A DNA stretch of 64,000 bases from Micromonospora peucetia (GTDB lineage Bacteria > Actinomycetota > Actinomycetes > Mycobacteriales > Micromonosporaceae). The notes under the pieces were generated by a model, which saw only the letters and a program-made list of their open reading frames with translations, did not search any database and was not told where the DNA came from. The translations under genes were made by a program, and so were the position numbers. This document shows, in pieces, positions 48,878 through 59,360 of this stretch (its first letter is position 1; each line of letters begins with the position of its first letter). The stretch is taken from NCBI RefSeq assembly GCF_900091625.1, contig NZ_FMIC01000002.1, positions 310,001 through 374,000 of the forward strand. Reading direction: 5' to 3'.

Positions 48878-50056
48878 CCCGGCCGGCGTCACCCAGCGAC
48901 GGATCGGCAGGAAGGCCAGCAGCGCCAGGCTGATCCAGACGTAGGTGTTGCTGCCGAGGAAGCCGTCCAGCCCGGTGAAGTCCTTCTCCCAGGCCCAGAC
49001 GATCCGGCTGATCAGGAAGCCGTACCCGACGATCGCGGCGCCCAGCAGGACGCGGCGCCGGCGGCTGCCGGCGGACGCGGCCATGCCGTTGTCCACCAGC
49101 AGGATCAGCGCGGGCAGCAACCAGACCAAGTGGTGCACCCAGGTGACCGGGCTGACCAGGCACATCACCGCGCCCGTCAGCGCCAGGCCGGTCGCCTCGT
49201 CGCCGGCGGCCACGGCGGCCCGGGACCGCCACGCCCACAGCACCAGCGTGGCGACCACCAGCGCCAGCCAGGCCAGGGTGCTCGGGTGTTCCGGGTTCAG
49301 CCGGGCCACCACCCCGCGCAGCGACTGGTTGGAGACGAACGCCAACTCACCCACCCGACCGGTGTTCCACAGCGCCTCCGTCCAGAACTCCCGCGAGGCG
49401 TCGGGGAAGAGCGCGGCGGCCAGCAGCGTCGCGCCGGCCGCGGCGGCGATCGAGGTGACCGCGGCCCGCCACCGGCCGGTGACCAGCAGGTAGACGATGA
49501 AGATGCCCGGGGTCAGCTTGATCGCGGTGGCCACGCCGATGCCCACCCCGGCCCACCGGTTGCCGGCCGGCAACAGCCGGAGCAGGTCGATCGCGACCAG
49601 GAAGAGCAGCAGCATGTTGACCTGGCCGAAGTTGACCGTCTCGCGCATCGGCTCGTACGCGGCGGCCAGGCAGAGCGCCACGGCCAGGACGAACCAGCGG
49701 GTCCATCCGGACCGGCGGGAGATCGGGTCGACCAGCCACCAGAACAGCACGGCGGTGACCACCACGCTGGCGGCCACGCTGACCGCGATCGCCGCCGACC
49801 AGGGTAGGTACGCCATCGGCAGCATGACCAGGGCGGCGAAGGGCGGGTAGGTGAAGCCGTACTGGGTGCCGGGCTTGAGGAAGTCGTAGATCTCCCCGCC
49901 GTCGTGCACCCACCAGGTCAGCGCGCCGTAGTAGACCTTGAGGTCGAAGAAGCCGTGCCGCACGGCCGCGACGGACAGGAAGGCGGTCACCGCGACGGCG
50001 AGCGCGACGACGCCGACGACCTGTCGGATCGTCTGTCGGGGACCCTGCGGCACCAT
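48776..50056 (-). CDS. Polyprenol-phosphate-mannose-type glycosyltransferase, GT87 family
   Basis: About 426 residues, about ten membrane helices. GT87 features: the first-loop DLKVYYGALTWWVHDGGEIY (with the catalytic-type aspartate), FTYPPFAALVMLP and ETVNFGQVNMLLLFLVAIDL. Members are integral-membrane alpha-mannosyltransferases of lipoglycan synthesis in actinobacteria. The last about 34 codons (from residue 393) are antisense to the neighbouring GNAT gene and look unlike the conserved core. The start is ATG at 50056 (MVPQGPRQTIRQ). Confidence 0.82.
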   Translation of the reverse strand: MVPQGPRQTIRQVVGVVALAVAVTAFLSVAAVRHGFFDLKVYYGALTWWVHDGGEIYDFLKPGTQYGFTYPPFAALVMLPMAYLPWSAAIAVSVAASVVVTAVLFWWLVDPISRRSGWTRWFVLAVALCLAAAYEPMRETVNFGQVNMLLLFLVAIDLLRLLPAGNRWAGVGIGVATAIKLTPGIFIVYLLVTGRWRAAVTSIAAAAGATLLAAALFPDASREFWTEALWNTGRVGELAFVSNQSLRGVVARLNPEHPSTLAWLALVVATLVLWAWRSRAAVAAGDEATGLALTGAVMCLVSPVTWVHHLVWLLPALILLVDNGMAASAGSRRRRVLLGAAIVGYGFLISRIVWAWEKDFTGLDGFLGSNTYVWISLALLAFLPIRRWVTPAGSAVEASGVPQLDQPDRRAPAGQRHRIGRPFTVR

Positions 50057-50088
50057 CGTCTCCCCCGCCCTGCGTAGGCTTCCGTCCC

Positions 50089-50754
50089 ATGGCTCTCGGG
50101 TACGTCCGCCCGGCGCGTCCGGAAGACGCCGGCGAGATCGCACGCATCCAACTCGCGACCTGGCGGGTCGCCTATCGTCGGATCCTGCCCCGGCATGTGC
50201 TCGACAACCTGGACGAGGCGTGGCTCGCCCGGCGGTGGAGCGCGGCCGTGCAGGAGCCGCCCTCCGGCGCCCATCGGGTGCTGGTCGCCGTCGAACAGGC
50301 CGAGCAATCGTATCTTGTGGGGTTCGCCGCCTCCGGTCCGGCCGACGCCGAGGCGCTCGCCCCGGACGAGCCGGCGGAAGTTCTCGGGCCGGACGTCGCC
50401 GCGGTGACGGACCTGCTGGTGGAGCCGCGCTGGGGTCGGCGGGGGCACGGCAGCCGGCTGCTCGCCGCGACCGTCGACCTGTGGCGTTCCGACGGTTTCA
50501 CCCGCGCGCTGGCCTGGGCCTTCGACGACGACGCGGCGACCCGGAAGTTCCTCACCAGCACCGGCTGGGAACCCGACGGCGCGGCCCGCGCGCTGGACGT
50601 GGAGGACATGCTCGTCGGGCAGGTGCGCCTGCACGTGGCGGTGCCCACCGACGCGGACCCGGCGGACGCGACGCCCACCGAGGCGACGCTCCCGGACCTG
50701 GCACCGGGTGGACCGGACCCGGGCGGGCCGTCGCCGGCGACGCCCGGGGACTGA
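50089..50754 (+). CDS. GNAT-family N-acetyltransferase
   Basis: 221 residues. GNAT domain about 5-170: VRPARPEDAGEIARIQLATW, then the acetyl-CoA loop near EPRWGRRGHGSRLLAATVD and AWAFDDDAATRKFLTSTGW. A low-complexity acidic/proline tail (about 185-221, DADPADATPTEATLPD) follows. Its start is divergent from the GT87 gene, 33 bp between starts. Substrate unknown. Confidence 0.85.
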   Translation: MALGYVRPARPEDAGEIARIQLATWRVAYRRILPRHVLDNLDEAWLARRWSAAVQEPPSGAHRVLVAVEQAEQSYLVGFAASGPADAEALAPDEPAEVLGPDVAAVTDLLVEPRWGRRGHGSRLLAATVDLWRSDGFTRALAWAFDDDAATRKFLTSTGWEPDGAARALDVEDMLVGQVRLHVAVPTDADPADATPTEATLPDLAPGGPDPGGPSPATPGD

Positions 50755-50809
50755 CGACCCGGGCTGCCCCGCCCAGGTCGGATCGGCTTCCCACGTTCCT
50801 CACCCGACG

Positions 50810-50832
50810 GTGTCCGGCGTTCCGCCGGACAC
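50810..50832. terminator. Hairpin downstream of the GNAT gene
   Basis: A 10-bp perfect stem, GTGTCCGGCG (50810-50819) with CGCCGGACAC (50823-50832), encloses a 3-nt loop. It lies 56 bp after the GNAT stop and 70 bp before the VOC gene start, so it probably ends the acetyltransferase transcript. Confidence 0.7.
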
Positions 50833-50901
50833 TGTCGGTGGCGTCGCCTACGGTGGCCCCATGGTCGCGGCGACGGCGTCCACGAGAGGGAGGCACCGGG
50901 C

Positions 50902-51282
50902 ATGTTCACGGACACGAGGGCGTGGAGCAGTTTCTCAGCGGACGACACCGGCCGGGCCGAGCGGTTCTACGCCGACACGCTCGGGCTGCGGGTGTCACGG
51001 GACGACGCCATGGGCGGCCTGCTGACGCTGCACCTCGCCGGGGGCCGGGACGTCATGGTCTACCCGAAGGAGGACCACGCCCCGGCGGCCTACACGGTGC
51101 TCAACTTTTCCGTCGACGACGTCGACCGGGCCGTCGACGAGCTGACCGCACGCGGGGTGCAGTTCGCCCGCTACCCCGGGATGCCCCAGGACGAGAAGGG
51201 CGTCATGCGCGGCAACGGGCCGACGATCGCGTGGTTCACCGACCCGGCCGGCAACATCCTGGCGGTGCTGGAAGATCACTGA
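50902..51282 (+). CDS. VOC (glyoxalase/extradiol dioxygenase-like) family protein
   Basis: 126 residues, the size of a single two-module VOC protein. The segments [40 protein letters not shown] and [15 protein letters not shown] are typical. Members bind a divalent metal or a small hydrophobic ligand and include glyoxalases, dioxygenases and resistance proteins. The specific function cannot be assigned. ATG at 50902 has GAGGGAGG 8 nt upstream. Confidence 0.88.
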   Translation: MFTDTRAWSSFSADDTGRAERFYADTLGLRVSRDDAMGGLLTLHLAGGRDVMVYPKEDHAPAAYTVLNFSVDDVDRAVDELTARGVQFARYPGMPQDEKGVMRGNGPTIAWFTDPAGNILAVLEDH

Positions 51283-51351
51283 CCCGGCCTCCCGGCCGAC
51301 GATCGCCGGGGCGTGGCGGTCGCAGCGGCAGCCTTCCGCCCGGCGAGCGGG

Positions 51352-51834
51352 TCACGGACCGCCGGGTGCAAGCAGCTCGGCGACCAGTTCCTCGTCCTCC
51401 ATCGCCCCGGTGGGCACGAAGCCGAGGCTCGTGTAGAGGCGGGCGGCCTGGACGTTGTCGGGATGGTAGGAGAGCCGGACGGGGTGGCCGCCGTCCTGGG
51501 CACCCAGCCACCCGGCCAGGGTGCGCACGACCGCCCGGCCGACGCCCCGGTCCTGCTCGGCCGCGTCGATCACCATGCCGCCGATCCACCGGGACCCGTC
51601 GTCGTCGACGCCCCACATGACATGCCCGACGACGGTCTCGTCCGCGTACACCGCGAGCGAGGTCCACACGTCGGAACGCGTGGTCAGCAGCAGGTAGCGG
51701 GCCGCCAGCGCCGCCACCCACGCGCGTTGGTCGTCGCGCGGGGCCACGTCGGCCACCGCCCGCCAGTTCTCGTCGTCCACCGGGCGCAGGGTGACCCGAC
51801 GCCCGGCCCGGTCGGAGAGTGCCGAATCGATCAT
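51352..51834 (-). CDS. GNAT-family N-acetyltransferase
   Basis: 160 residues. GNAT domain: VTLRPVDDENWRAVADVAPR, then the acetyl-CoA site near RGVGRAVVRTLAGWLG and SYHPDNVQAARLYTSLGF. The general pattern resembles spermidine acetyltransferases, but this is not decisive. It is convergent with the VOC gene (69 bp between stops) and precedes dapB on the minus strand. Confidence 0.85.
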   Translation of the reverse strand: MIDSALSDRAGRRVTLRPVDDENWRAVADVAPRDDQRAWVAALAARYLLLTTRSDVWTSLAVYADETVVGHVMWGVDDDGSRWIGGMVIDAAEQDRGVGRAVVRTLAGWLGAQDGGHPVRLSYHPDNVQAARLYTSLGFVPTGAMEDEELVAELLAPGGP

Positions 51835-51881
51835 CCGGGCAGCCTAGAGGCCGCCCGGTGCCTCCGCGACGGGTTTGCCCG

Positions 51882-52781
<900 letters not shown>

Positions 52782-54206
52782 TCAGCGGGCGGAGAAGTCG
52801 CCCGCGCCGAACGGACCGACCACGGCCAGCGACATCGGCCGGCTCAGCAGCTCGGCGGCCAGGGTGTTCACGTCGGCCACGGTGACCGCGTCGACCCGGC
52901 CGAGCAGCTCGTCGACCGGCATGAGGTGGCCGTAGAGCAGCTCGCCCTTGGCCAGCCGGCTCATCCGCGAGCCGGTGTCCTCCAGGCCCAGCACGAACGA
53001 GCCCTTGCTCATCCCCTTGCCCCGGGCCACCTCGGCCTCGGTCAGTCCGTCGGCGGCCACCCGGGCGAGTTCCGCCCGGGTCAGCTCCAGCACCTCGTCC
53101 ACCTTGCCCGGGGCGCAGCCGGCGTAGACGGCGAAGAGGCCGCTGTCGGCGTACTGGCTGGCGTAGGAGTAGACCGAGTAGGCGAGACCACGCCGCTCGC
53201 GGATCTCCTGGAACAGCCGGCTCGACATGCCGCCGCCGAGGATGTTGTTGAGCACGCCGAGGGCGAACCGCCGCTCGTCGAGCCGGTCGATGCCGGGGCA
53301 GCCGAGGATGACGTGCGCCTGCTCCGTCTCCTTCGGCTCCACCAGGGTGGTGGCGGGCCTGGTGCGTACGACCGGGGTGGCCGACCGGTGCGGCGCGGGC
53401 GTCGCCGGGTCCGCGTCCAGCGGGGTGCCGCGCAGCGCCTGGCGGACCAGCTTGACCACCGTGGCGTGGTCCAGGTTGCCGGCCGCGGCGACGACGATCT
53501 GCGGGGCGGTGTAGCGGCGGCGGTAGAAGCCCTGGATCTGCCGCCGGGTCATCGGGGTGACGGTCTCCTCGGTGCCGGAGATCAGCCGGCCCAGCGGGTG
53601 GTCGCCGTAGACGGCCCGGGCGAAGATGTCGTGCACCTCGTCGCCGGGCTCGTCGTCGTGCATGGCGATCTCCTCGAGGATCACGCCCCGCTCGGTCTCC
53701 ACGTCGGCCGGTTTAAGCACCGAGTCGGCGACCAGGTCACACATGACGTCGATCGCCAGCGGCAGGTCCTCGTCCAGCACGCGGGCGTAGTAGCAGGTGT
53801 ATTCCTTGGTGGTGAAGGCGTTGGTCTCGCCGCCCACCGCCTCGATCCCGGAGGAGATGTCCAGTGCGCTGCGCTTGTTGGTGCCCTTGAAGAGCAGGTG
53901 CTCCAGGAAGTGCGCCGCGCCGGCCTGCGGGCCGGTCTCGTCCCGGGAGCCGACCGCGACCCAGACGCCGAACGAGACGCTGCGCATCGCCGGGATCGCC
54001 TCGGTGAGCACGCGCAGCCCGCTGGGCAGCACGGTACGTCGTACCGTGCCGCCCAGCGGATCGTCGCTGATGGTGCGGGTCACCGCCCGCGAGGCACCAC
54101 CGGAGGAAACCGCCCCGGCACCTCGGGAGGAGGCCCCTGCGGGGCCTGGGGAAGACGCCACCCCCCGTCGATCCGGCGGAAACGGCGCACTGACGGCCCG
54201 ACTCAC
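52782..54206 (-). CDS. M16-family zinc metalloprotease (PepR/MPP-like)
   Basis: 474 residues. The inverted zinc motif HFLEHLLFKG with the downstream glutamate in ETERGVILEEIAM is intact in the N-terminal half, and the C-terminal inactive half is present. It is the single-chain two-domain form (mitochondrial processing peptidase-like). A serine/alanine-rich N-terminal extension of about 45 residues precedes the domain. It is immediately downstream of pnp (45 bp), as in mycobacteria and streptomycetes. The GTG at 54206 is used; an internal start is possible. Confidence 0.92.
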   Translation of the reverse strand: MSRAVSAPFPPDRRGVASSPGPAGASSRGAGAVSSGGASRAVTRTISDDPLGGTVRRTVLPSGLRVLTEAIPAMRSVSFGVWVAVGSRDETGPQAGAAHFLEHLLFKGTNKRSALDISSGIEAVGGETNAFTTKEYTCYYARVLDEDLPLAIDVMCDLVADSVLKPADVETERGVILEEIAMHDDEPGDEVHDIFARAVYGDHPLGRLISGTEETVTPMTRRQIQGFYRRRYTAPQIVVAAAGNLDHATVVKLVRQALRGTPLDADPATPAPHRSATPVVRTRPATTLVEPKETEQAHVILGCPGIDRLDERRFALGVLNNILGGGMSSRLFQEIRERRGLAYSVYSYASQYADSGLFAVYAGCAPGKVDEVLELTRAELARVAADGLTEAEVARGKGMSKGSFVLGLEDTGSRMSRLAKGELLYGHLMPVDELLGRVDAVTVADVNTLAAELLSRPMSLAVVGPFGAGDFSAR

Positions 54207-54251
54207 GTGTTGCTCCCAGATCGACGAGGGGTGGGTGGTGCGACTATCTGG

Positions 54252-56624
54252 TCAGCTGCGCCGGCTGCGGCGACGCGGGCGCTCGCCGCCCTCGCCACCA
54301 CCCTCGCCGCCGCCCTCGCTCGGGCCACGACCGCCCCGGTCGCCGCCGCGCTCACGGTCGCCCCGGTCGCGCGGGGCCCGGTCGTCCCGGTCCCGGCCAG
54401 CCGGACGCTCGCCGCTGGCGGCCTCGCCGGCGGCCGGCGCCTCGGCGCCCTCCGGGCGGACCTTGTCCAGGTAGATCTTGCCGCGGGCGTCGATGTCCGC
54501 GATCTCGACCTCGACCCGGTCGCCGACGTTGAGGAAGTCCTCGACCTTGTCGACCCGCTTGCCGTCGCCCACCTTGGAGATGTGCAGCAGGCCGTCGCGG
54601 CCCGGCAGCAGCGAGATGAACGCGCCGAACGCGGCGGTCTTGACCACCGTGCCGAGGAACCGCTCCCCGGCCTTCGGCAGGGTCGGGTTGGCGATGCCGT
54701 TGATCCGGTCCACCGCGGCCTGGGCCGACGGGCCGTTGGTGGCGCCGACGTAGATCGTGCCGTCGTCCTCGATGGAGATCTCGGCGCCGGTCTCGTCCTG
54801 GATCGCGTTGATGGTCTGCCCCTTCGGGCCGATCACCATGCCGATCTTGTCGACCGGGATCTTGACGGTGGTGACCCGCGGGGCGTACTCCGACATCTCG
54901 GCCGGGCCCTCGATCGCCGCCTGCATCACACCGAGGATGGTCTGCCGGGCCTCGTTCGCCTGCTGCAACGCGGCGGCCAGGACGTCCGACGGGATGCCGT
55001 TGAGCTTGGTGTCGAGCTGGAGCGCGGTGACGAACTCCGGCGTGCCGGCGACCTTGAAGTCCATGTCACCGAACGCGTCCTCGGCACCGAGGATGTCGGT
55101 CAGCGTCACGTACTGGGTCTTGCCGTCCACCTCGTCCGAGATGAGGCCCATGGCGATGCCGGCGACCGGCGCCTTCAGCGGCACACCGGCGGAGAGCAGG
55201 CCCAGCGTCGAGGCGCAGACCGAGCCCATCGAGGTGGAGCCGTTGGAGCTGAGCGCCTCGGAGACCTGCCGGATGGCGTACGGGAACTCCTCGCGCGACG
55301 GCAGCACCGGGATCAGTGCCCGCTCGGCGAGCGCGCCGTGGCCGATCTCGCGCCGCTTCGGCGAGCCGACCCGGCCGGTCTCACCGGTCGAGTACGGCGG
55401 GAAGTTGTAGTTGTGCATGTAGCGCTTGCGGTTCTCCGGGGACAGCGTGTCCACCATCTGCTCCATGCGCAGCATGTTCAGCGTGGTGACGCCCAGGATC
55501 TGGGTCTCGCCGCGCTCGAACAGCGCCGAGCCGTGCACCCGGGGCAGCACGCCCACCTCGGCGGTCAGCGAACGGATGTCGCGCGGGCCGCGGCCGTCGA
55601 TGCGGACCTGCTCGCGCAGCACCCGGTTGCGCACCTCGGACTTGGTCAGCGACCGGAAGGCGGCGTTGAGCTCCTTCTCCCGGCCCTCGAAGCGACCGCC
55701 GAGCTCCTCGGCGACCTTGGCCTTGATCCGGTCCAGGGCCTCCTCGCGGTCGGCCTTGCCGGCGATCTGGAGCGCCTCGGCGACCTCGGCGCGGGCCAGG
55801 TCGGCCACCGCCTGGTAGACGTCGTCCTGGTAGTCCAGGAAGACCGGGAACTCGGCGACCGGCTTGGCAGCCACCTCGGCCAGCTCACTCTGCGCGCGGC
55901 ACAGCTCGCGGATCGCCGGCTTCGCGGCCTCCAGGCCGCTGGCCACGATCTCCTCGGTCGGCGCGGTGGCGCCGCCCGCGATCAGGGCCACGGCGTTCGG
56001 CGTGGCCTCGGCCTCGACCATCATGATCGCGACGTCGCCGTCCGGCAGCGAGCGGCCGGCCACGACCATGTCGAAGGTGGCCCGGGCCAGCTCCTCCAGG
56101 GTCGGGAAGGCGACCCACTGGCCCTCGATGTGCGCGACCCGGGTCGCCCCGATCGGGCCGGAGAACGGCAGGCCGGAGAGCTTGGTCGACATCGAGGCGG
56201 CGTTGATCGCCACGACGTCGTAGGGGTGCTGCGGGTCGAGCGCGAGGATGGTCTCGACGACCTGGACCTCGTTGCGCAGGCCCTTGACGAACGACGGGCG
56301 CAGCGGCCGGTCGATCAGCCGGCAGGTGAGGATCGCGTCCTCGCTGGGGCGGCCCTCACGGCGGAAGAACGAGCCGGGGATGCGGCCCGCGGCGTACATC
56401 CGCTCCTCGACGTCGACGGTCAGCGGGAAGAAGTCGAACTGCTCCTTCGGGTGCTTACCGGCGGTGGTGGCGGAGAGGACGACCGTCTCGCCGAGCTGGG
56501 CGACGACGGAGCCGGCGGCCTGACGGGCCAGCCGGCCGGTGGAGAAAGTGATCTCACGGGTGCCGAAGGCCCCGTTGTCGATCACGGCGGTGCGGGATTC
56601 GGTGCCGAGGTTGGTCTCGGTCAT
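54252..56624 (-). CDS. pnp: Polyribonucleotide nucleotidyltransferase (PNPase)
   Basis: 790 residues. Two RNase PH domains flank a helical domain. The second RNase PH domain contains [20 protein letters not shown] and [19 protein letters not shown], the phosphorolytic site. A KH domain ([18 protein letters not shown]) and an S1 domain ([20 protein letters not shown]) follow, then a basic RG-rich tail. PNPase degrades RNA phosphorolytically and can add tails. ATG start at 56624. A hairpin in the rpsO-pnp spacer probably controls processing. Confidence 0.96.
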   Translation of the reverse strand: MTETNLGTESRTAVIDNGAFGTREITFSTGRLARQAAGSVVAQLGETVVLSATTAGKHPKEQFDFFPLTVDVEERMYAAGRIPGSFFRREGRPSEDAILTCRLIDRPLRPSFVKGLRNEVQVVETILALDPQHPYDVVAINAASMSTKLSGLPFSGPIGATRVAHIEGQWVAFPTLEELARATFDMVVAGRSLPDGDVAIMMVEAEATPNAVALIAGGATAPTEEIVASGLEAAKPAIRELCRAQSELAEVAAKPVAEFPVFLDYQDDVYQAVADLARAEVAEALQIAGKADREEALDRIKAKVAEELGGRFEGREKELNAAFRSLTKSEVRNRVLREQVRIDGRGPRDIRSLTAEVGVLPRVHGSALFERGETQILGVTTLNMLRMEQMVDTLSPENRKRYMHNYNFPPYSTGETGRVGSPKRREIGHGALAERALIPVLPSREEFPYAIRQVSEALSSNGSTSMGSVCASTLGLLSAGVPLKAPVAGIAMGLISDEVDGKTQYVTLTDILGAEDAFGDMDFKVAGTPEFVTALQLDTKLNGIPSDVLAAALQQANEARQTILGVMQAAIEGPAEMSEYAPRVTTVKIPVDKIGMVIGPKGQTINAIQDETGAEISIEDDGTIYVGATNGPSAQAAVDRINGIANPTLPKAGERFLGTVVKTAAFGAFISLLPGRDGLLHISKVGDGKRVDKVEDFLNVGDRVEVEIADIDARGKIYLDKVRPEGAEAPAAGEAASGERPAGRDRDDRAPRDRGDRERGGDRGGRGPSEGGGEGGGEGGERPRRRSRRS

Positions 56625-56813
56625 GGTGCTGTCTTGCTCCTTCGCATCGGGGGCCCACGACGCGGGAGCTGCTCAGACGGCCGGTCTTCGATCGAAGCGC
56701 CCGGATGGCCGGCGGGATGCCGGGGTGCCCGGGGGCCACTACCGGAGACCGGTACGCTGACCGGCTCCCTTTTCGGGTGGTCGCGCGGCCCGGTTTTCGT
56801 GTGGTGGCGGAGC

Positions 56814-56843
56814 GGGGGAGCGACCCGGTCGGGTCACTCCCCC
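56814..56843 (-). promoter_or_regulatory. rpsO-pnp intergenic hairpin (terminator/processing site)
   Basis: Seven G/C-rich pairs (GGGGGAG with CTCCCCC), one C-A mismatch, and six further pairs (GACCCG with CGGGTC) around a 2-nt loop form a 14-step stem starting 7 bp beyond the rpsO stop. In E. coli and Streptomyces the equivalent spacer hairpin is cleaved by RNase III and lets PNPase control its own mRNA. It could also act as a partial terminator. Confidence 0.65.
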
Positions 56844-56849
56844 GTCAAG

Positions 56850-57119
56850 TCACCGGCGCAGACCGAGCCGCTCGATGAGCGACCGGTAGCGGCTGATGTC
56901 CTTCTTCTGGACGTAGTTGAGCAACCGACGGCGGCGGCCGACCAGCAGCAGCAGCCCACGGCGGCTGTGGTGGTCGTGCTTGTGCACCTTCAGGTGCTCG
57001 GTGAGCTCGGCGATCCGCTTGGTGAGGACCGCGACCTGCACCTCCGGCGAACCGGTGTCGCCCTCGGCGGTCGCGTACTCCGCGCGGATCTTGGCCTTGG
57101 CTTCCTGGTCGAGCGCCAT
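56850..57119 (-). CDS. rpsO: 30S ribosomal protein S15
   Basis: 89 residues, exactly the family length. [20 protein letters not shown] and [20 protein letters not shown] are the hallmark S15 segments that bind 16S rRNA. A ribosome site, GGGAG, lies 5 nt before the ATG. It is upstream of pnp, the universal arrangement. Confidence 0.98.
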   Translation of the reverse strand: MALDQEAKAKIRAEYATAEGDTGSPEVQVAVLTKRIAELTEHLKVHKHDHHSRRGLLLLVGRRRRLLNYVQKKDISRYRSLIERLGLRR

Positions 57120-57226
57120 GTTCTCCCTGTTTCGTGGGTTGTTCGATGATGTCCGTCGGCTCGGTCAGTGGACCGGAACGGACCGGTACCTCGCTCCCGC
57201 GGCGTCGTGCAGGCACGCGAGGCCCC

Positions 57227-57244
57227 ACGTCGGTCAGCCGACGT
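57227..57244. terminator. Hairpin between ribF and rpsO
   Basis: A 7-bp perfect stem, ACGTCGG (57227-57233) with CCGACGT (57238-57244), closes a TCAG loop. It lies in the 180-bp spacer after the ribF stop and before the rpsO start, so it probably separates the two transcripts. Confidence 0.5.
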
Positions 57245-57299
57245 CCCCGCCAGACTACCAGCCCGGCCGGGGGTGGCCTGTCAAGGGCCGCGACGCGGG

Positions 57300-58229
57300 T
57301 CAGTCGAGGGCCCGCCGGGTCCGTTCGACGTCCTGCCCCATCTGGGCGATCAGCGGCTCGATCGCGTCGTAGCGGATCTGCCCACGCAGGTGCGCCACGA
57401 AGTCCAGCGCCAGCCGCTCGCCGTAGAGGTCGCCGGAGAAGTCGAGCGCGTACGCCTCCACCCGCCGCTCCCGGCCCGAGAAGGTCGGGTTGGTGCCGAC
57501 CGACACCGCCGCCGCCAGCGGCTCGGCGTGGCCCCGGCGCACCAGCCGGGCGGCGTAGACGCCGTCGGCGGGCACCGCCGCGTGCCGGTGGCAGAGCAGG
57601 TTGGCGGTGGGGAAACCCAGCTCACGGCCGCGCTGGTCACCCCGGACCACCACGCCCTCCACCCGGTGCGGGCGGCCGAGCGCGACGGCCGCCGCCGTCA
57701 CGTCCCCCGCGTCGACGCAGGAGCGGATGTACGTGGAGGAGAAGACGGTGCCCGCCTCGGCGACCAGCGGGGCCCCCTCCACGGCGAAACCGAAGGTGCG
57801 GCCGAGCCGCTCCAGCAGCGCCACGTCACCGGCGGCCTTGTGCCCGAAGCGGAAGTTGTCCCCCACCACGACCAGGGCGGCGTGCAGGTACTCGACCAGG
57901 ATGTCGTGCACGAACGCCTCGGCGGGCAGCCGGGAGAACTCGGGGGTGAACGGCACCACACAGAGCACGTCCACGCCGAGCGCCTCGATCAGCTCGGCCT
58001 TGCGGGCGGTCTCGGTGAGCACCGCCGGGTGCGAGCCGGGGCGCACCACCTCGGCCGGGTGCGGGTCGAACGTGACCACCACCGACTTCACGCCCAGCTC
58101 GCGAGCCCGGGACACGGCGTGCCCAATGGTCGCCTGGTGCCCCTTGTGCACACCGTCGAAGACGCCGATGGTGACGACCGACCGTCCCCAGCCGCCGGGC
58201 GCCGCGTCGTACCCCCGCCACCGCTGCAT
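57300..58229 (-). CDS. ribF: Bifunctional riboflavin kinase / FAD synthetase
   Basis: About 309 residues. The N-terminal FMN adenylyltransferase domain has GVFDGVHKGHQATIG and VVVGDNFRFGHKAAGD. The C-terminal riboflavin kinase domain has GRPHRVEGVVVRGDQRGREL and LGFPTANL. It makes FMN and FAD, the latter needed by ThyX in this window. The ATG at 58229 (MQRWRGYDAAPGG) is used; the longer frame to 58283 overlaps truB's end. Confidence 0.95.
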   Translation of the reverse strand: MQRWRGYDAAPGGWGRSVVTIGVFDGVHKGHQATIGHAVSRARELGVKSVVVTFDPHPAEVVRPGSHPAVLTETARKAELIEALGVDVLCVVPFTPEFSRLPAEAFVHDILVEYLHAALVVVGDNFRFGHKAAGDVALLERLGRTFGFAVEGAPLVAEAGTVFSSTYIRSCVDAGDVTAAAVALGRPHRVEGVVVRGDQRGRELGFPTANLLCHRHAAVPADGVYAARLVRRGHAEPLAAAVSVGTNPTFSGRERRVEAYALDFSGDLYGERLALDFVAHLRGQIRYDAIEPLIAQMGQDVERTRRALD

Positions 58230-58290
58230 GCCGCTCCTCCCCTGCCTCTCCGGCGGCCCGCACCGGCCGCCGGTCCTCCGCACCCCCGCC

Positions 58291-59175
58291 TCAGGCGGGG
58301 GCGAGCACGATCTCCGCGCGGGCCCGGCCGTCCCGCTCGCTGACGATAGCGATCAGCCCGCCGTCGGGGCCGAAGACCGCGTAGGGGCCGAGAATTCCCG
58401 CCGGGTCGAGCGGCCCGCCGTGGGAGAGCACCTTCGCCTCGTCGGCGCCGGCGTCGCGGCGCGGGAAGAACCGGTCGGCCGCCGCGTCGAGCGGCAGGTT
58501 CACCACCTCGGGGGCACGTTCCTCCAGCTCGTCGAGGGCGGCGGCCTCCGCTAGGGCGAAGCCACCGACGGCGGTACGGCGCAGCGCCGACAGGTGACCA
58601 CCCACCCCGAGCGCCAGCCCCGCGTCCCGGGCGATGGCCCGGATGTACGTCCCGGACGAGCAGGTCACGTCGATGTCAACGTCGACGACGTCCGGGGAGT
58701 CCCGGCGCACCGCCAGCAGCTCCAGCCGGGACACCGTGACCCGGCGGGCGGGCAGCTCGACGGTCTCCCCGTCGCGCACCCGCTTGTACGCCCGCTGTCC
58801 GTCGACCTTGATGGCGCTGACCGCGCTCGGCACCTGGTCGATCTCGCCGGTCAGCGCGGCCAGCGCGCCCCGGATCGCCTCGTCGGTGACCTGGCCGGCC
58901 GGCGTGGTGGCGATCACGTCGCCCTCGGCGTCGTCGGTGACCGTGGCCTGGCCGAGCCGGACGGTGGCGGTGTAGCTCTTGCCGGCGCCGATCACGTAGG
59001 TGAGCAGGCGGGTGGCCCGCCCGACCCCGATCACCAGCACGCCGGTCGCCATCGGGTCGAGGGTGCCGCCGTGCCCCACCCGACGGGTCCGCGCCAATCG
59101 GCGAATCCGCGCCACCACGTCGTGCGACGTCATGCCGCCGGGCTTGTCGACCACGATCAGACCGTCTGTGCTCAC
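58291..59175 (-). CDS. truB: tRNA pseudouridine(55) synthase TruB
   Basis: About 294 residues. The catalytic aspartate lies in GHGGTLDPMATGVLVIGVG; the N-terminal TDGLIVVDKPGGMTSHDVV and the RNA-binding C-terminal domain are present. It isomerises U55 of tRNA. The GTG at 59175 (VSTDGLIVVDKPGG) is the family start; the upstream frame to 59346 adds an arginine/alanine-rich stretch unlike the family. It precedes ribF, as is usual. Confidence 0.95.
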   Translation of the reverse strand: MSTDGLIVVDKPGGMTSHDVVARIRRLARTRRVGHGGTLDPMATGVLVIGVGRATRLLTYVIGAGKSYTATVRLGQATVTDDAEGDVIATTPAGQVTDEAIRGALAALTGEIDQVPSAVSAIKVDGQRAYKRVRDGETVELPARRVTVSRLELLAVRRDSPDVVDVDIDVTCSSGTYIRAIARDAGLALGVGGHLSALRRTAVGGFALAEAAALDELEERAPEVVNLPLDAAADRFFPRRDAGADEAKVLSHGGPLDPAGILGPYAVFGPDGGLIAIVSERDGRARAEIVLAPA

Positions 59176-59360
59176 GACACCCAAGACTGCCAGATCGCAC
59201 CGGACGCCCCGCCGCCGCCGTACGCGGGTCGGGTGGACGGCCGGCGCGGCGTCCACCGGTAGGGCAGCGTTGTCCGCGGGGGGCCGCGCGGGACCACGGC
59301 GGGGTGCGGCGGGTGCGAAGATCATGCGCCCTCTCCACGTACCCACCCCTGGACTGACCG

